Assembly: GCF_009857745.1 (NCBI RefSeq)
Contig: NZ_WWEN01000001.1
Location: forward strand, 124,001 to 188,000
Direction of reading: 5' to 3'
Source: Thalassovita mangrovi
Lineage (GTDB): Bacteria; Pseudomonadota; Alphaproteobacteria; Rhodobacterales; Rhodobacteraceae
DNA length: 64,000 nucleotides
Shown: in pieces, positions 8,865-16,459 of the stretch
Layout of the letters: each line of letters starts with the position of its first letter
How positions within the stretch are numbered: position 1 is the stretch's first letter
Program-made: the position numbers and the translations under genes
Notes under the pieces: generated by a model
Told to the model about the DNA's origin: nothing
Database searches by the model: none
What the model saw: the letters and a program-made list of their open reading frames with translations, nothing else

Positions 8865-9180
8865 GGGGGAAATGCAGGTTTCTGTTGCCAGGTACCTGCG
8901 AACCCCGCCTTACGCTGCTAGGCGCAAGGACTTAAGTTTCGGTTACTCCGACTGCTTACGCAGCCATTGCGACCGGAGCACGATTGTCGTTTGCAATTGT
9001 ACTGTTTTCGCCGGTAACGGTGGCAGACAGCCGAGACAAAGCTAACCCCTTTAGACGTTCGTCGATCCTGTTTCGGCCCCATGATCCCCAAACGAAGGAT
9101 TTTTGGTGGAGCCGCCGGGTACCGCCCCCGGGTCCGATCCGCTTATTACGAGCGCGTTTATGTCCATAGTCCCCGAGGGG
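8865..9180 (-). ncRNA. ssrA: Circularly permuted two-piece tmRNA
   Basis: Transfer-messenger RNA that rescues stalled ribosomes. Reading the minus strand, the acceptor piece comes first (about 9178-9104) and ends in a T-arm-like hairpin and CGGCTCCACCA with the CCA at 9106-9104. A spacer of about 23 bases (9103-9081) follows. The coding piece then starts with GGGGCCGAAACAGGATCGAC at 9080. GGGGCCG pairs with CGGCTCC over seven positions to rebuild the tRNA-like acceptor stem. The tag frame at 9000-8956 encodes TIANDNRAPVAMAA and a TAA stop, the hydrophobic end being the ClpXP degron. The 3' end near 8865 lies after a GCAGGT/ACCTGC helix. This order (3' piece before 5' piece) is the known alphaproteobacterial arrangement. 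The outer ends are approximate. A TATATAT box at about 9186-9192 may be the -10 element. Confidence 0.95.
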
Positions 9181-9211
9181 ACAGGAGATATATAGGGGTG
9201 ATAAGCGGGGC

Positions 9212-9256
9212 TGAAAAGGGGGTGCCGCGAAATCTGGCACAGATTTCGCGGCACCT
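9212..9256 (-). terminator. Terminator of the GntR gene
   Basis: A perfect 15-bp inverted repeat (9221-9235 with 9241-9255) around GGCAC. It lies 24 bases after the regulator stop codon and upstream of tmRNA. On the minus strand it is followed by CCCCTTTT, a short T tract. Confidence 0.7.
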
Positions 9257-9279
9257 TCCAGATCGGAAAACGCGGGGCC

Positions 9280-10014
9280 TCAGCCGTTGCGGGCGCTGCG
9301 GGCGACGATCACCTGCTGGCCGAGCTGCAGGGTATAGGTTTCCAGCGCGCTCAGCGCCTCGGTGACGGCATCGGCGTCGTGCCGCTCCAAAGCGTCGGTA
9401 ATTTCGATGTGCAGCCGCAGGATGTTTTCGCGCGACCGCGCGGTGAAGGTGATCATGTTCATCAGCGGCAGCATCCCCTCGACCGCGCCGGCCAGTTGAT
9501 AGGACAGCACCGGATTGCCCGCCGCGTCGACCAGCGCCCGGTGGAAGGCCACGTCGGAATCGCAAAACGCCTCGTCCGACAGGTCGGGCTGCTGCTGGCG
9601 GGCGATCTCGGCGCGCATCCGGGCCAGGTGATCGGGGCCGCGCCGCTCGGCCGCCAACGGTGCGCAGGCCCGTTCCATCGCGAAACGCGCCTCGCAGGCG
9701 ACGTCGAAACTTACCTCGTTCATCGACAGAAGCAGCGTCGAGGTGGTGATCTGCTGGCCATAGGCGTCTTCGAACCGCAGCCGGTTCACGAAGGCACCGC
9801 CGGTCGCGCCCCGCTGGGTGCGGATCAGCGATTGCGCCGCCAGCCGCTTCAGCGCCTCGCGCACGGTGGAGCGGGAGACGTTGAACTGGTTGGCGAGTTC
9901 GGCCTCCGACGGCAGCCGTTCGTCCACGATCAGCCGCCCCGCGACGATGGCATCGCGGATTTCCCCGGCAATGCGGGCGGACAGGTCGGCGGCGTTCTCG
10001 CTGGATTTTTTCAT
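9280..10014 (-). CDS. GntR/FadR-family (FCD) transcriptional regulator
   Basis: A 244-residue regulator. The N-terminal winged helix-turn-helix is clear: LPSEAELANQFNVSRSTVREALKRLAAQSLI (about residues 34-64). The C-terminal all-helical part (about 90-235) fits the FCD ligand-binding domain, which senses small organic acids through a metal site. The ligand cannot be predicted, because the neighbours (DinB-like, AcuI-like, tmRNA) do not form an obvious pathway. Two GT-N3-AC palindromes lie at and upstream of its start, so it probably controls its own gene and perhaps the divergent DinB/acuI genes. The start codon has no good ribosome binding site, since the first palindrome occupies that position. 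Confidence 0.88.
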   Translation of the reverse strand: MKKSSENAADLSARIAGEIRDAIVAGRLIVDERLPSEAELANQFNVSRSTVREALKRLAAQSLIRTQRGATGGAFVNRLRFEDAYGQQITTSTLLLSMNEVSFDVACEARFAMERACAPLAAERRGPDHLARMRAEIARQQQPDLSDEAFCDSDVAFHRALVDAAGNPVLSYQLAGAVEGMLPLMNMITFTARSRENILRLHIEITDALERHDADAVTEALSALETYTLQLGQQVIVARSARNG

Positions 10015-10060
10015 TTGTCTGACATTTGGGCTTGCCGGAGGAGGATGTATTTGTCAGACA
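10015..10060. promoter_or_regulatory. Probable operator pair for the GntR/FCD regulator
   Basis: Two near-identical palindromes, TTGTCTGACA (10015-10024) and TTGTCAGACA (10051-10060), lie 36 bases apart. Each fits the GT-N3-AC consensus known for FadR/FCD regulators. They sit between the regulator gene and the divergent DinB gene. The first touches the regulator start codon, which suggests autorepression. Confidence 0.7.
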
Positions 10061-10176
10061 TTTAGCAGGCGAGGCGGGAATCTGGCAAGGGCAGGCGGTG
10101 GAATTGCCGCGTGATACCGGCGCAAAACCTGTGCTAGCGTGGTCGCGACACGAGAGGTTTGAACGAGGTCTGACAG

Positions 10177-10692
10177 ATGATCGAACCCGGCTATTGCCTG
10201 ACCATGGCGCGCTACAACGCCTGGCAGAACGGATTGATGAAAACGGCGCTGCAGGAACTGGACGAGGACGCGCTGCGCGCCGACCGGGGCGCGTTTTTCG
10301 GATCGATCATGAATACGGCGAATCATATCTTGTGGGGCGATACCTTGTGGATGGGGCGCTTCGACAAGGGGCCGGGGCCCGAGCTTGGCGCCGATGCGAG
10401 CATCGCGATGACGCCCAACCTGCCGGCTTGGACCGGCGAAAGGTTCCGCATGGACGGGCGCATCCTGCGATGGGCGGAACAGGTCGGCGCGCTGGAGCTG
10501 AAGGGCGATCTGAGCTGGGAGTCGGTGGCGTCGAAAACGGCGTTTCGCAAGCCCCTGGCGCTTTGCGCAATGCATATGTTCAACCACCAGACCCATCACC
10601 GTGGCCAGATCCACGCGATGGTGACGGCGGCGGGCGGCGAGGGTTGGCGGACCGATCTGCCCTACCTGCCCGAAGAAGGCCCCTGGCTCTGA
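10177..10692 (+). CDS. DinB family protein
   Basis: A 171-residue protein of the DinB/YfiT-like four-helix bundle superfamily. Members bind a divalent metal through three histidines and several act as thiol-dependent transferases. Here the candidate ligands are the His of NTANHILWGD (about residue 48) and those of NHQTHHRGQIH (about 132-142). GAGG precedes the ATG. The gene lies 116 bases downstream of the palindromic operator and 61 bases before acuI on the same strand. The substrate is unknown. Confidence 0.88.
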   Translation: MIEPGYCLTMARYNAWQNGLMKTALQELDEDALRADRGAFFGSIMNTANHILWGDTLWMGRFDKGPGPELGADASIAMTPNLPAWTGERFRMDGRILRWAEQVGALELKGDLSWESVASKTAFRKPLALCAMHMFNHQTHHRGQIHAMVTAAGGEGWRTDLPYLPEEGPWL

Positions 10693-10753
10693 CCACAGGG
10701 CCGATGAATTTCGACAGGCGGCAACCCGTCTGCGCAAGCGGAGGAAAGAGACC

Positions 10754-11746
10754 ATGTTCAATGCATTGATCGTCGACAAGGACGAAGACGGCAACACCCA
10801 TGCGGGCGTCAAGCAGATCGGCCTGGACGATCTGCCCCATGCCGAGGTGACCGTCGCCATCGATTATTCCACGGTGAATTACAAGGACGGGCTGTGCATC
10901 GGTCCGGGCGGCGGTTTGGTGCGTCATTACCCGCATGTGCCGGGTATCGATTTCGCCGGCACCGTCGAGGCGTCCGAGGACGACCGCTACAAGCCCGGCG
11001 ACAAGGTGGTGCTGACCGGCTGGCGCGTGGGCGAAGCGCATTGGGGCGGCTATGCCCAGAAGGCGCGGGTCAAGGCCGATTGGCTGGTGCCGTTGCCCGA
11101 GGGGCTGAACACCCGCCAGGCGATGGCGGTGGGCACCGCGGGATTGACCGCGATGCTGGCGGTGATGGCGCTGGAAGATCACGGGATGGAAAAGGAACAC
11201 GGGCCGGTTCTGGTCACCGGGGCCGCGGGCGGCGTCGGATCGGTGGCAACCGCGATCCTGGCCCATCTGGGATACGAGGTGGCGGCGGTCACCGGGCGGC
11301 CGGAACAGGCCGATTACCTGAAAGGTCTGGGCGCCACCACCATCGTGCCGCGCGAGGAATTCGCCGAAGTCACCCGCAAGCCGCTGGAAAGCGAACAATG
11401 GGCCGGCTGCGTCGACGCGGTGGGCGGGGTCATGCTGGGCCGGGTTCTGAAGCAGATGAAATACGGCACCTCGGTCGCGGCCATCGGGCTGGCCGGCGGC
11501 GCGGCGATCGAGGGCGCGCTGATCACGCCCTTCATTCTGCGCGGGGTGAACCTGCTGGGCATCGATTCCGTGATGCAGCGCTATGACAACCGGGTGCGCG
11601 CCTGGAACCGCATCGTCACCGACCTGCCGATGGACAAGCTGGAAGCGATGGTGCAGCCCGCGACGCTGTCCGATCTGCCGAAACTGGGGGCGGAAATCCT
11701 CAAGGGCCAGGTCAAGGGCCGTATCGTGGTCGATGTGAACGGCTGA
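10754..11746 (+). CDS. acuI: Acrylyl-CoA reductase (AcuI/YhdH family)
   Basis: A 330-residue NADPH-dependent oxidoreductase of the medium-chain dehydrogenase/reductase superfamily without structural zinc. The cofactor motif TGAAGGVGSVA (about 155-165), the N-terminal NYKDGLCI stretch and the length match the AcuI/YhdH family. In Rhodobacterales AcuI reduces toxic acryloyl-CoA to propionyl-CoA during dimethylsulfoniopropionate (DMSP) catabolism and in the 3-hydroxypropionate route. No DMSP lyase or dmdA is visible beside it, so a general acryloyl-CoA detoxifying role is the safer reading. GAGGAAAGAGACC gives a good ribosome binding site. Confidence 0.9.
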   Translation: MFNALIVDKDEDGNTHAGVKQIGLDDLPHAEVTVAIDYSTVNYKDGLCIGPGGGLVRHYPHVPGIDFAGTVEASEDDRYKPGDKVVLTGWRVGEAHWGGYAQKARVKADWLVPLPEGLNTRQAMAVGTAGLTAMLAVMALEDHGMEKEHGPVLVTGAAGGVGSVATAILAHLGYEVAAVTGRPEQADYLKGLGATTIVPREEFAEVTRKPLESEQWAGCVDAVGGVMLGRVLKQMKYGTSVAAIGLAGGAAIEGALITPFILRGVNLLGIDSVMQRYDNRVRAWNRIVTDLPMDKLEAMVQPATLSDLPKLGAEILKGQVKGRIVVDVNG

Positions 11747-11759
11747 CCCGTCATCATGG

Positions 11760-11800
11760 GCGGAAGCGTTATTAAATTGTGCGCTTCCGCGCGCCTATTT
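11760..11800 (+). terminator. Probable terminator after acuI
   Basis: A 9-bp stem GCGGAAGCG (11760-11768) with CGCTTCCGC (11782-11790) and a 13-base AT-rich loop. A short T stretch (CTATTTT) comes nine bases later, so termination may be imperfect. Confidence 0.5.
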
Positions 11801-11922
11801 TCATTCTTTGGAGAGGCGACGCGGACCGCAGGCCGGGCGCTGTTGGGCGCGGGCGGCGGAATTTGCTGAGAAGCGGTTCAGGGGCAGGTCTGCCCTGAAC
11901 GCGCCTTGTCCAGGGTTTGGGC

Positions 11923-11998
11923 GATTCCCCGCCGCGTCAAGGACGGGCCGCCCGTTCCGGGCGGTCGCCTGCGGCGATCCTTGACCCGTCGCGGAATC
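11923..11998. repeat. Long imperfect palindromic intergenic element
   Basis: Arms of about 21 bases (11923-11944 and 11978-11998) are inverted copies: each reads GATTCC, then a GC-rich part, then GTCAAGGA toward the centre. Inside is a smaller hairpin GCCGCCCG/CGGGCGGT. The element lies 19 bases before the next start codon and would form a strong RNA or DNA cruciform. It has the look of a REP-like or miniature mobile palindrome. The rest of the 270-base gap (11747-12016) has the terminator and no gene that could be supported. Confidence 0.6.
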
Positions 11999-12016
11999 AC
12001 CGGCAAATCTAAGCGC

Positions 12017-13237
12017 ATGACATTAGACATCGATTTTGTGCGGGCGCAGTTTCCCGCTTTTGCCGAACCCGCGCTGCAAGGCCAGGCGTTTTTCGAAAAC
12101 GCCGGCGGGTCCTATACCTGCGCGCCGGTGATCGACCGGCTGACCCGGTTTTACCATCAGCGCAAGGTGCAGCCCTATGGCGCTTTCGAGGCCAGTCGCC
12201 TGGGCGGGGAAGAAATGGACGAGGCGCGAAGCCGCCTCGCCGCGATCATGGGGGTGGAGACGGACGAGCTGAGCTTCGGCCCCTCGACCACGCAGAACAC
12301 CTATGTTCTGGCGCAGGCGTTCCGGCAATGGATGCAGCCGGGCGAGGCGATCGTGGTCACCAACCAGGATCACGAGGCCAATACCGGCCCCTGGCGGCGG
12401 CTGGCCGATGAGGGGATCGAAATCCGCGAATGGCAGATCGATCCGGCGACCGGGCATCTGGACCCGGCCGATCTTGAAAATCTGCTGGACGAAAAGGTGC
12501 GGCTGGTCTGTTTTCCGCATTGTTCCAACGTGGTGGGCGAAATCAATCCGGTGGTGGAAATCACCGCCATGGCTCATGCCGCCGGCGCCTTCGTCTGTGT
12601 CGACGGGGTCAGTTACGCGCCGCACGGGCTGCCCGATGTCGGGCTGCTGGGGCCCGATATCTACCTGTTTTCGTCCTACAAAACCTATGGGCCGCATCAG
12701 GGCATCATGGTGATCCGCCGCGCCCTGGGCGAGGTGCTGCCGAACCAGGGGCATTATTTCAACGGCGGCGTTCTGTACAAACGCTTCACCCCGGCAGGGC
12801 CGGATCACGCGCAGGTGGCCGCCTGTGCCGGGATCGCGGATTATTACGATCTGCTGGCCGATCACCACGGCATCGGCGGCAGCGACGAGGACAAGGGCAG
12901 GGCGCTGCATGACCTGATGCGCGATCACGAAACCGCGCTGCTGCAGCCGCTGCTGGATTTCCTGAAATCGCGCAACGATCTGCGGCTGTTGGGCCCGTCC
13001 GACGCCGCCACGCGCGCGCCCACCGTGGCGATCGACGCGGGCCGCGCGGCCAAACCGCTGGCCGAGGCGCTGGCGCAGCGCGGGATCATGGCGGGGGGCG
13101 ACGATTTCTATGCCGTGCGGGCGCTGCAGGCGATGGGCGTGGACTCGCAACGGGGCGTGCTGCGGCTGAGCTTCGTGCATTACACCAAAAGCGCGGAAAT
13201 CGACCAGTTGATCGGGGCGCTGGACAGCGTGCTCTGA
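12017..13237 (+). CDS. Class V aminotransferase / cysteine desulfurase-like protein
   Basis: A 406-residue pyridoxal-phosphate enzyme of fold type I, class V. FVCVDGVSYAPHG (about 195-207) holds the Asp that contacts the PLP ring nitrogen, and SSYKTYGPHQG (about 219-229) holds the Schiff-base lysine. The sequence fits the cysteine desulfurase-like subfamily (TIGR01976) better than IscS or SufS. No isc or suf genes are nearby, so iron-sulfur assembly is not supported, and a different lyase or aminotransferase reaction is possible. The frame extends upstream to 11906, but that part runs through the palindromic repeat. The chosen ATG starts the conserved MTLDIDFVRAQFP. Confidence 0.85.
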   Translation: MTLDIDFVRAQFPAFAEPALQGQAFFENAGGSYTCAPVIDRLTRFYHQRKVQPYGAFEASRLGGEEMDEARSRLAAIMGVETDELSFGPSTTQNTYVLAQAFRQWMQPGEAIVVTNQDHEANTGPWRRLADEGIEIREWQIDPATGHLDPADLENLLDEKVRLVCFPHCSNVVGEINPVVEITAMAHAAGAFVCVDGVSYAPHGLPDVGLLGPDIYLFSSYKTYGPHQGIMVIRRALGEVLPNQGHYFNGGVLYKRFTPAGPDHAQVAACAGIADYYDLLADHHGIGGSDEDKGRALHDLMRDHETALLQPLLDFLKSRNDLRLLGPSDAATRAPTVAIDAGRAAKPLAEALAQRGIMAGGDDFYAVRALQAMGVDSQRGVLRLSFVHYTKSAEIDQLIGALDSVL

Positions 13238-13254
13238 CCGCCTAGATACCGGGG

Positions 13255-14691
13255 ATGGCCGTGCAAGATATGACCGCCCGAAAACCCGTTATCGTCTGGA
13301 TCCGCCGCGATTTGCGACTGGCGGACAATCCCGCGCTATTGGAGGCCGCCCGGACCGGGCGGTCGGTGATCCCGGTGTTCATCGCCGACGGGACGCTTGC
13401 CGGGCTGGGCGCCGCGCCGGAGTGGCGGCTGAAACTGGGGGTGCAGCATTTCGCCGAAACCCTGCGGCGGACGGGCAGCCGATTGCTGTTCCGCCAGGGC
13501 GAGGCCCTGCCGGTTTTGCGCGCGCTGGTGGCGGAAACCGGGGCGACAGATGTTTACTGGAACCGCGCCTATCACCCCGATGAGATCGCCCGCGATAGCG
13601 AGGTGAAATCCGAGCTGAAAGCGATTGAAATCACGGCGAAAAGTTTCCCCGGAAACCTGATATTCGAACCCTGGCAGGTACAGACGGGCGCGGGCGGATT
13701 TTATCGCGTCTTCACGCCGTTTTGGAAAAACGCGCGCGGGCTGCCGGTGTCCGACGTGATGCCCGCGCCGCAAACCCTGCGGGTGCCGGATCACTGGCCG
13801 GCATCGGACAATCTGGCGGCCTGGGCCTCACGGCATCGGATGAACCGCGGCGCGGCGATCGTGGCGCCTTACCTGTTGTTGGGGGAACAGGCGGCGCAGC
13901 ACCGGTTGCAGGCGTTTTGCGACGAACGGCTGCAGGATTACGCGCGCGACCGGGATTTCCCCGCCAAGCCCGCCACCTCGGGGCTGAGCGAACCGCTGGC
14001 CTATGGCGAAATCAGCCCGCGCCAGATCTGGCAGCGGGCGAAGGTGCTGTGGGAACAGGGCGTCGGCGGGGCCGAGACCTTCCTCAAGGAACTGGTCTGG
14101 CGCGAATTCGCCTATCACCTGATGTATCACACGCCGCATATCCTGACCCGAAACTGGCGTGCGGAATGGGATGCATTCCCTTGGAATACCGACGAAAATC
14201 ACCCGCATGTCATTGCCTGGAAACAGGGGCGCACCGGCATGCCCTTCGTCGATGCGGCGATGCGGGAACTGTACGTGACGGGGCGGATGCATAATCGCGG
14301 CCGGATGATCGTGGCCTCCTACCTGACCAAGCACCTGATGACAGACTGGCGGATCGGCCAGCGCTGGTTCTCCGACTGCTTGACCGATTGGGATCCGGCG
14401 TCGAACGCGATGGGCTGGCAATGGGCGGCGGGATGCGGCCCCGACGCCGCACCCTATTTCCGCGTGTTCAATCCCGAAACCCAGTTGCAGAAATTCGACC
14501 CTGGCGGAACCTACCGCCACGCCTGGATCGCCGAGGGCGATTTATGCGCGAGTGAAACTGCTCAATATTACTTTAAGGCGATTCCCCGAAGCTGGCACTT
14601 GCAGGCCGGGAATACCTATCCGGCCCCCGTCGTGACGGTCAAGGACGGGCGGGAAAGGGCGCTTTCGGCCTATGAAACGCGTTCATTCTAG
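13255..14691 (+). CDS. phr: Deoxyribodipyrimidine photolyase (class I CPD)
   Basis: A 478-residue DNA photolyase that uses blue light and FADH- to split cyclobutane pyrimidine dimers. The N-terminal antenna domain begins WIRRDLRLADNPAL (about 15-28). The FAD domain carries ELVWREFAYH (about 282), GRTGMPFVDAAMREL (about 325), RMHNRGRM (about 345) and WDPASNAMGWQW (about 380-391), the last two lining FAD and the tryptophan electron-transfer chain. The length is typical. The gene lies 17 bases after the PLP enzyme gene, with no terminator seen between them. A second ATG at 13270 is possible. Confidence 0.96.
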   Translation: MAVQDMTARKPVIVWIRRDLRLADNPALLEAARTGRSVIPVFIADGTLAGLGAAPEWRLKLGVQHFAETLRRTGSRLLFRQGEALPVLRALVAETGATDVYWNRAYHPDEIARDSEVKSELKAIEITAKSFPGNLIFEPWQVQTGAGGFYRVFTPFWKNARGLPVSDVMPAPQTLRVPDHWPASDNLAAWASRHRMNRGAAIVAPYLLLGEQAAQHRLQAFCDERLQDYARDRDFPAKPATSGLSEPLAYGEISPRQIWQRAKVLWEQGVGGAETFLKELVWREFAYHLMYHTPHILTRNWRAEWDAFPWNTDENHPHVIAWKQGRTGMPFVDAAMRELYVTGRMHNRGRMIVASYLTKHLMTDWRIGQRWFSDCLTDWDPASNAMGWQWAAGCGPDAAPYFRVFNPETQLQKFDPGGTYRHAWIAEGDLCASETAQYYFKAIPRSWHLQAGNTYPAPVVTVKDGRERALSAYETRSF

Positions 14692-14767
14692 CGAAATGTA
14701 ACGAAATTCTTGCCCGAAAAGGATTTTCTTGCCAGCCTGTACTCGGAGTACCGAGGGGGAATTGCCG

Positions 14768-15982
14768 ATGATCCTGACGACGACCGAGAACCAAAGTGAT
14801 TTGCCGCGCTATTTCGCGAAAGTATTTGAAATCGCGAACCGGATGGCCAAGGGGCGGCTGGACTTCGTGATGCCCGACGGGCGCATTTTCCGCGCCGAGG
14901 GGAAACAGCCGGGCTATGTCGCGGAATTGCGGGTCAAGAACGCAGACACGTTCGCGCGGCTGATCCGCGAGGGCGACCTTGGATTTTGCGACGCCTATCT
15001 CGAAGGCTGGTGGGACACGCCGGACCTGCAGGCATTTTTGGACCTGATGCATGGCGGCAATGACGAGGTCTATGAAGGTTTCCCCGGCATGTTCCTGGTG
15101 CGCGCCTATGAACGGATGCGCCATTGGATGAATTCCAACACCCGTAAACAGGCGCGCAAGAACATCAGTTATCACTACGACCTGGGCAACGATTTCTATG
15201 CGCTGTGGCTGGACGACACGATGACCTATTCCAGCGCGCTGTTCAAAACCGGGCAGGAAAGCCTGGAGGCGGCGCAGACGGCGAAATATGCCTCTATGGT
15301 GGATCGGATGGGGGCGCGCCCCGGCGATCACGTGCTGGAAATCGGCTGCGGCTGGGGCGGGTTCGCCGAATATGCCGCCAAGGAACGCGGGCTGAAGGTC
15401 ACCGGGCTGACCATTTCCGAAGAACAGTTGAAGTACGCACGGGAACGTATTGAAAAGGCAGGGCTATCTGACCGTGTCGACCTGCGGCTGCAGGATTACC
15501 GCGATGAAAAGGGCCAGTATGACGGCATCGCAAGTATCGAAATGTTCGAAGCGGTGGGCGAAAAATACTGGCCGGTCTATTTCGACACGGTGCGCGAGCG
15601 TCTCAAACCGGGCAAGAACGCCACTCTGCAGATCATCACCTTGCAGGAAAAGCGTTTTGAAACATACCGTAAAGGCGTGGACTTCATTCAAAAATACATC
15701 TTTCCCGGCGGCATGTTGCCAAGCCCGTCGGCACTGCGGAGCGAGATTTCCAAGGCGGGACTGACCGAGGTCGGATCGTTCGAATTCGGCGACAGCTACA
15801 GCCAGACGCTGCGGCGCTGGCACGACCGGTTCAACGCCCGCTGGGATGAGGTCGCCGCACTTGGCTTCGACGACCGGTTCCGCCGGATGTGGAATTTCTA
15901 TCTGACCTCTTGCGCCGGGGCCTTTCATGGCGGCAACTGTGACGTGACGCAGATCACAATCCAGAGGCCCGAAAACGGATGA
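14768..15982 (+). CDS. cfa: Cyclopropane-fatty-acyl-phospholipid synthase
   Basis: A 404-residue SAM-dependent enzyme that adds a methylene bridge to unsaturated acyl chains of membrane phospholipids. The SAM motif HVLEIGCGWGGFAEYAA (about 195-211), the YHYDLGNDFYALWLD stretch (about 137-151) typical of CFA synthases and KYIFPGGMLPS (about 313-323) are present. GAGGGGGA lies seven bases before the chosen ATG. It follows the photolyase gene and overlaps trgA by 4 bases (ATGA). The membrane role fits its place beside the TrgA membrane protein. Confidence 0.93.
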   Translation: MILTTTENQSDLPRYFAKVFEIANRMAKGRLDFVMPDGRIFRAEGKQPGYVAELRVKNADTFARLIREGDLGFCDAYLEGWWDTPDLQAFLDLMHGGNDEVYEGFPGMFLVRAYERMRHWMNSNTRKQARKNISYHYDLGNDFYALWLDDTMTYSSALFKTGQESLEAAQTAKYASMVDRMGARPGDHVLEIGCGWGGFAEYAAKERGLKVTGLTISEEQLKYARERIEKAGLSDRVDLRLQDYRDEKGQYDGIASIEMFEAVGEKYWPVYFDTVRERLKPGKNATLQIITLQEKRFETYRKGVDFIQKYIFPGGMLPSPSALRSEISKAGLTEVGSFEFGDSYSQTLRRWHDRFNARWDEVAALGFDDRFRRMWNFYLTSCAGAFHGGNCDVTQITIQRPENG

Positions 15983-16431
15983 TCCGGTTCATGCCCACCG
16001 CCGCCAAGCTGACCTCGGCGATCCTGATGGCCGCGCTGGCATGGTTCGTATCCGACCTGATCCGCCCCTTGATGCCAGATTCAACGCAATTCGGCTGGTT
16101 CAACTACGTCAACGCCGCGCTTGGGGCGATTGTCGGCTGGCGCAGCATCGGCGCCAAGGTCGGCGAGGGGCTGTTCATGGCGATCAGCAACGGCATCACC
16201 GGCATCGCGGTGCTGATCTTCTTCGGGCTGTTTTTCCATTCGCTCTACGAAATGCTGCACCTGTCGATGCGCCGGATGTATTCCAACCCGCTGGCCGGGA
16301 TCGAAGACATGTTCCGCATCGGCGCCGAATTCGGCGCGGTGCTGATCGACCCGCTGGTCGTCGGGGTCTTGATCGCGGGGGGAATCGCGGTTGCCATTAT
16401 CGCCGAACTGATCAATAGCATTTGGCGATAA
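15979..16431 (+). CDS. trgA: TrgA family membrane protein
   Basis: A 150-residue protein with about four transmembrane segments (residues 10-30, 45-62, 70-92 and 122-145). The sequence and the order trgA-trgB-cysK match the tellurite-resistance locus described in Rhodobacter sphaeroides, where loss of trgA or trgB lowers high-level tellurite resistance. The biochemical activity of TrgA is unknown. The overlap with cfa shows that it is co-transcribed with the lipid gene, and trgB follows after 28 bases. Confidence 0.85.
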   Translation: MIRFMPTAAKLTSAILMAALAWFVSDLIRPLMPDSTQFGWFNYVNAALGAIVGWRSIGAKVGEGLFMAISNGITGIAVLIFFGLFFHSLYEMLHLSMRRMYSNPLAGIEDMFRIGAEFGAVLIDPLVVGVLIAGGIAVAIIAELINSIWR

Positions 16432-16459
16432 ACCTGCTGATTTCCGGGACCGAACCGTC

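Noticed and set aside
8956-9365. Several short frames on both strands over 8956-9365
   Set aside because: They cover the tmRNA gene and the terminator hairpin; the only translated part is the short proteolysis tag.
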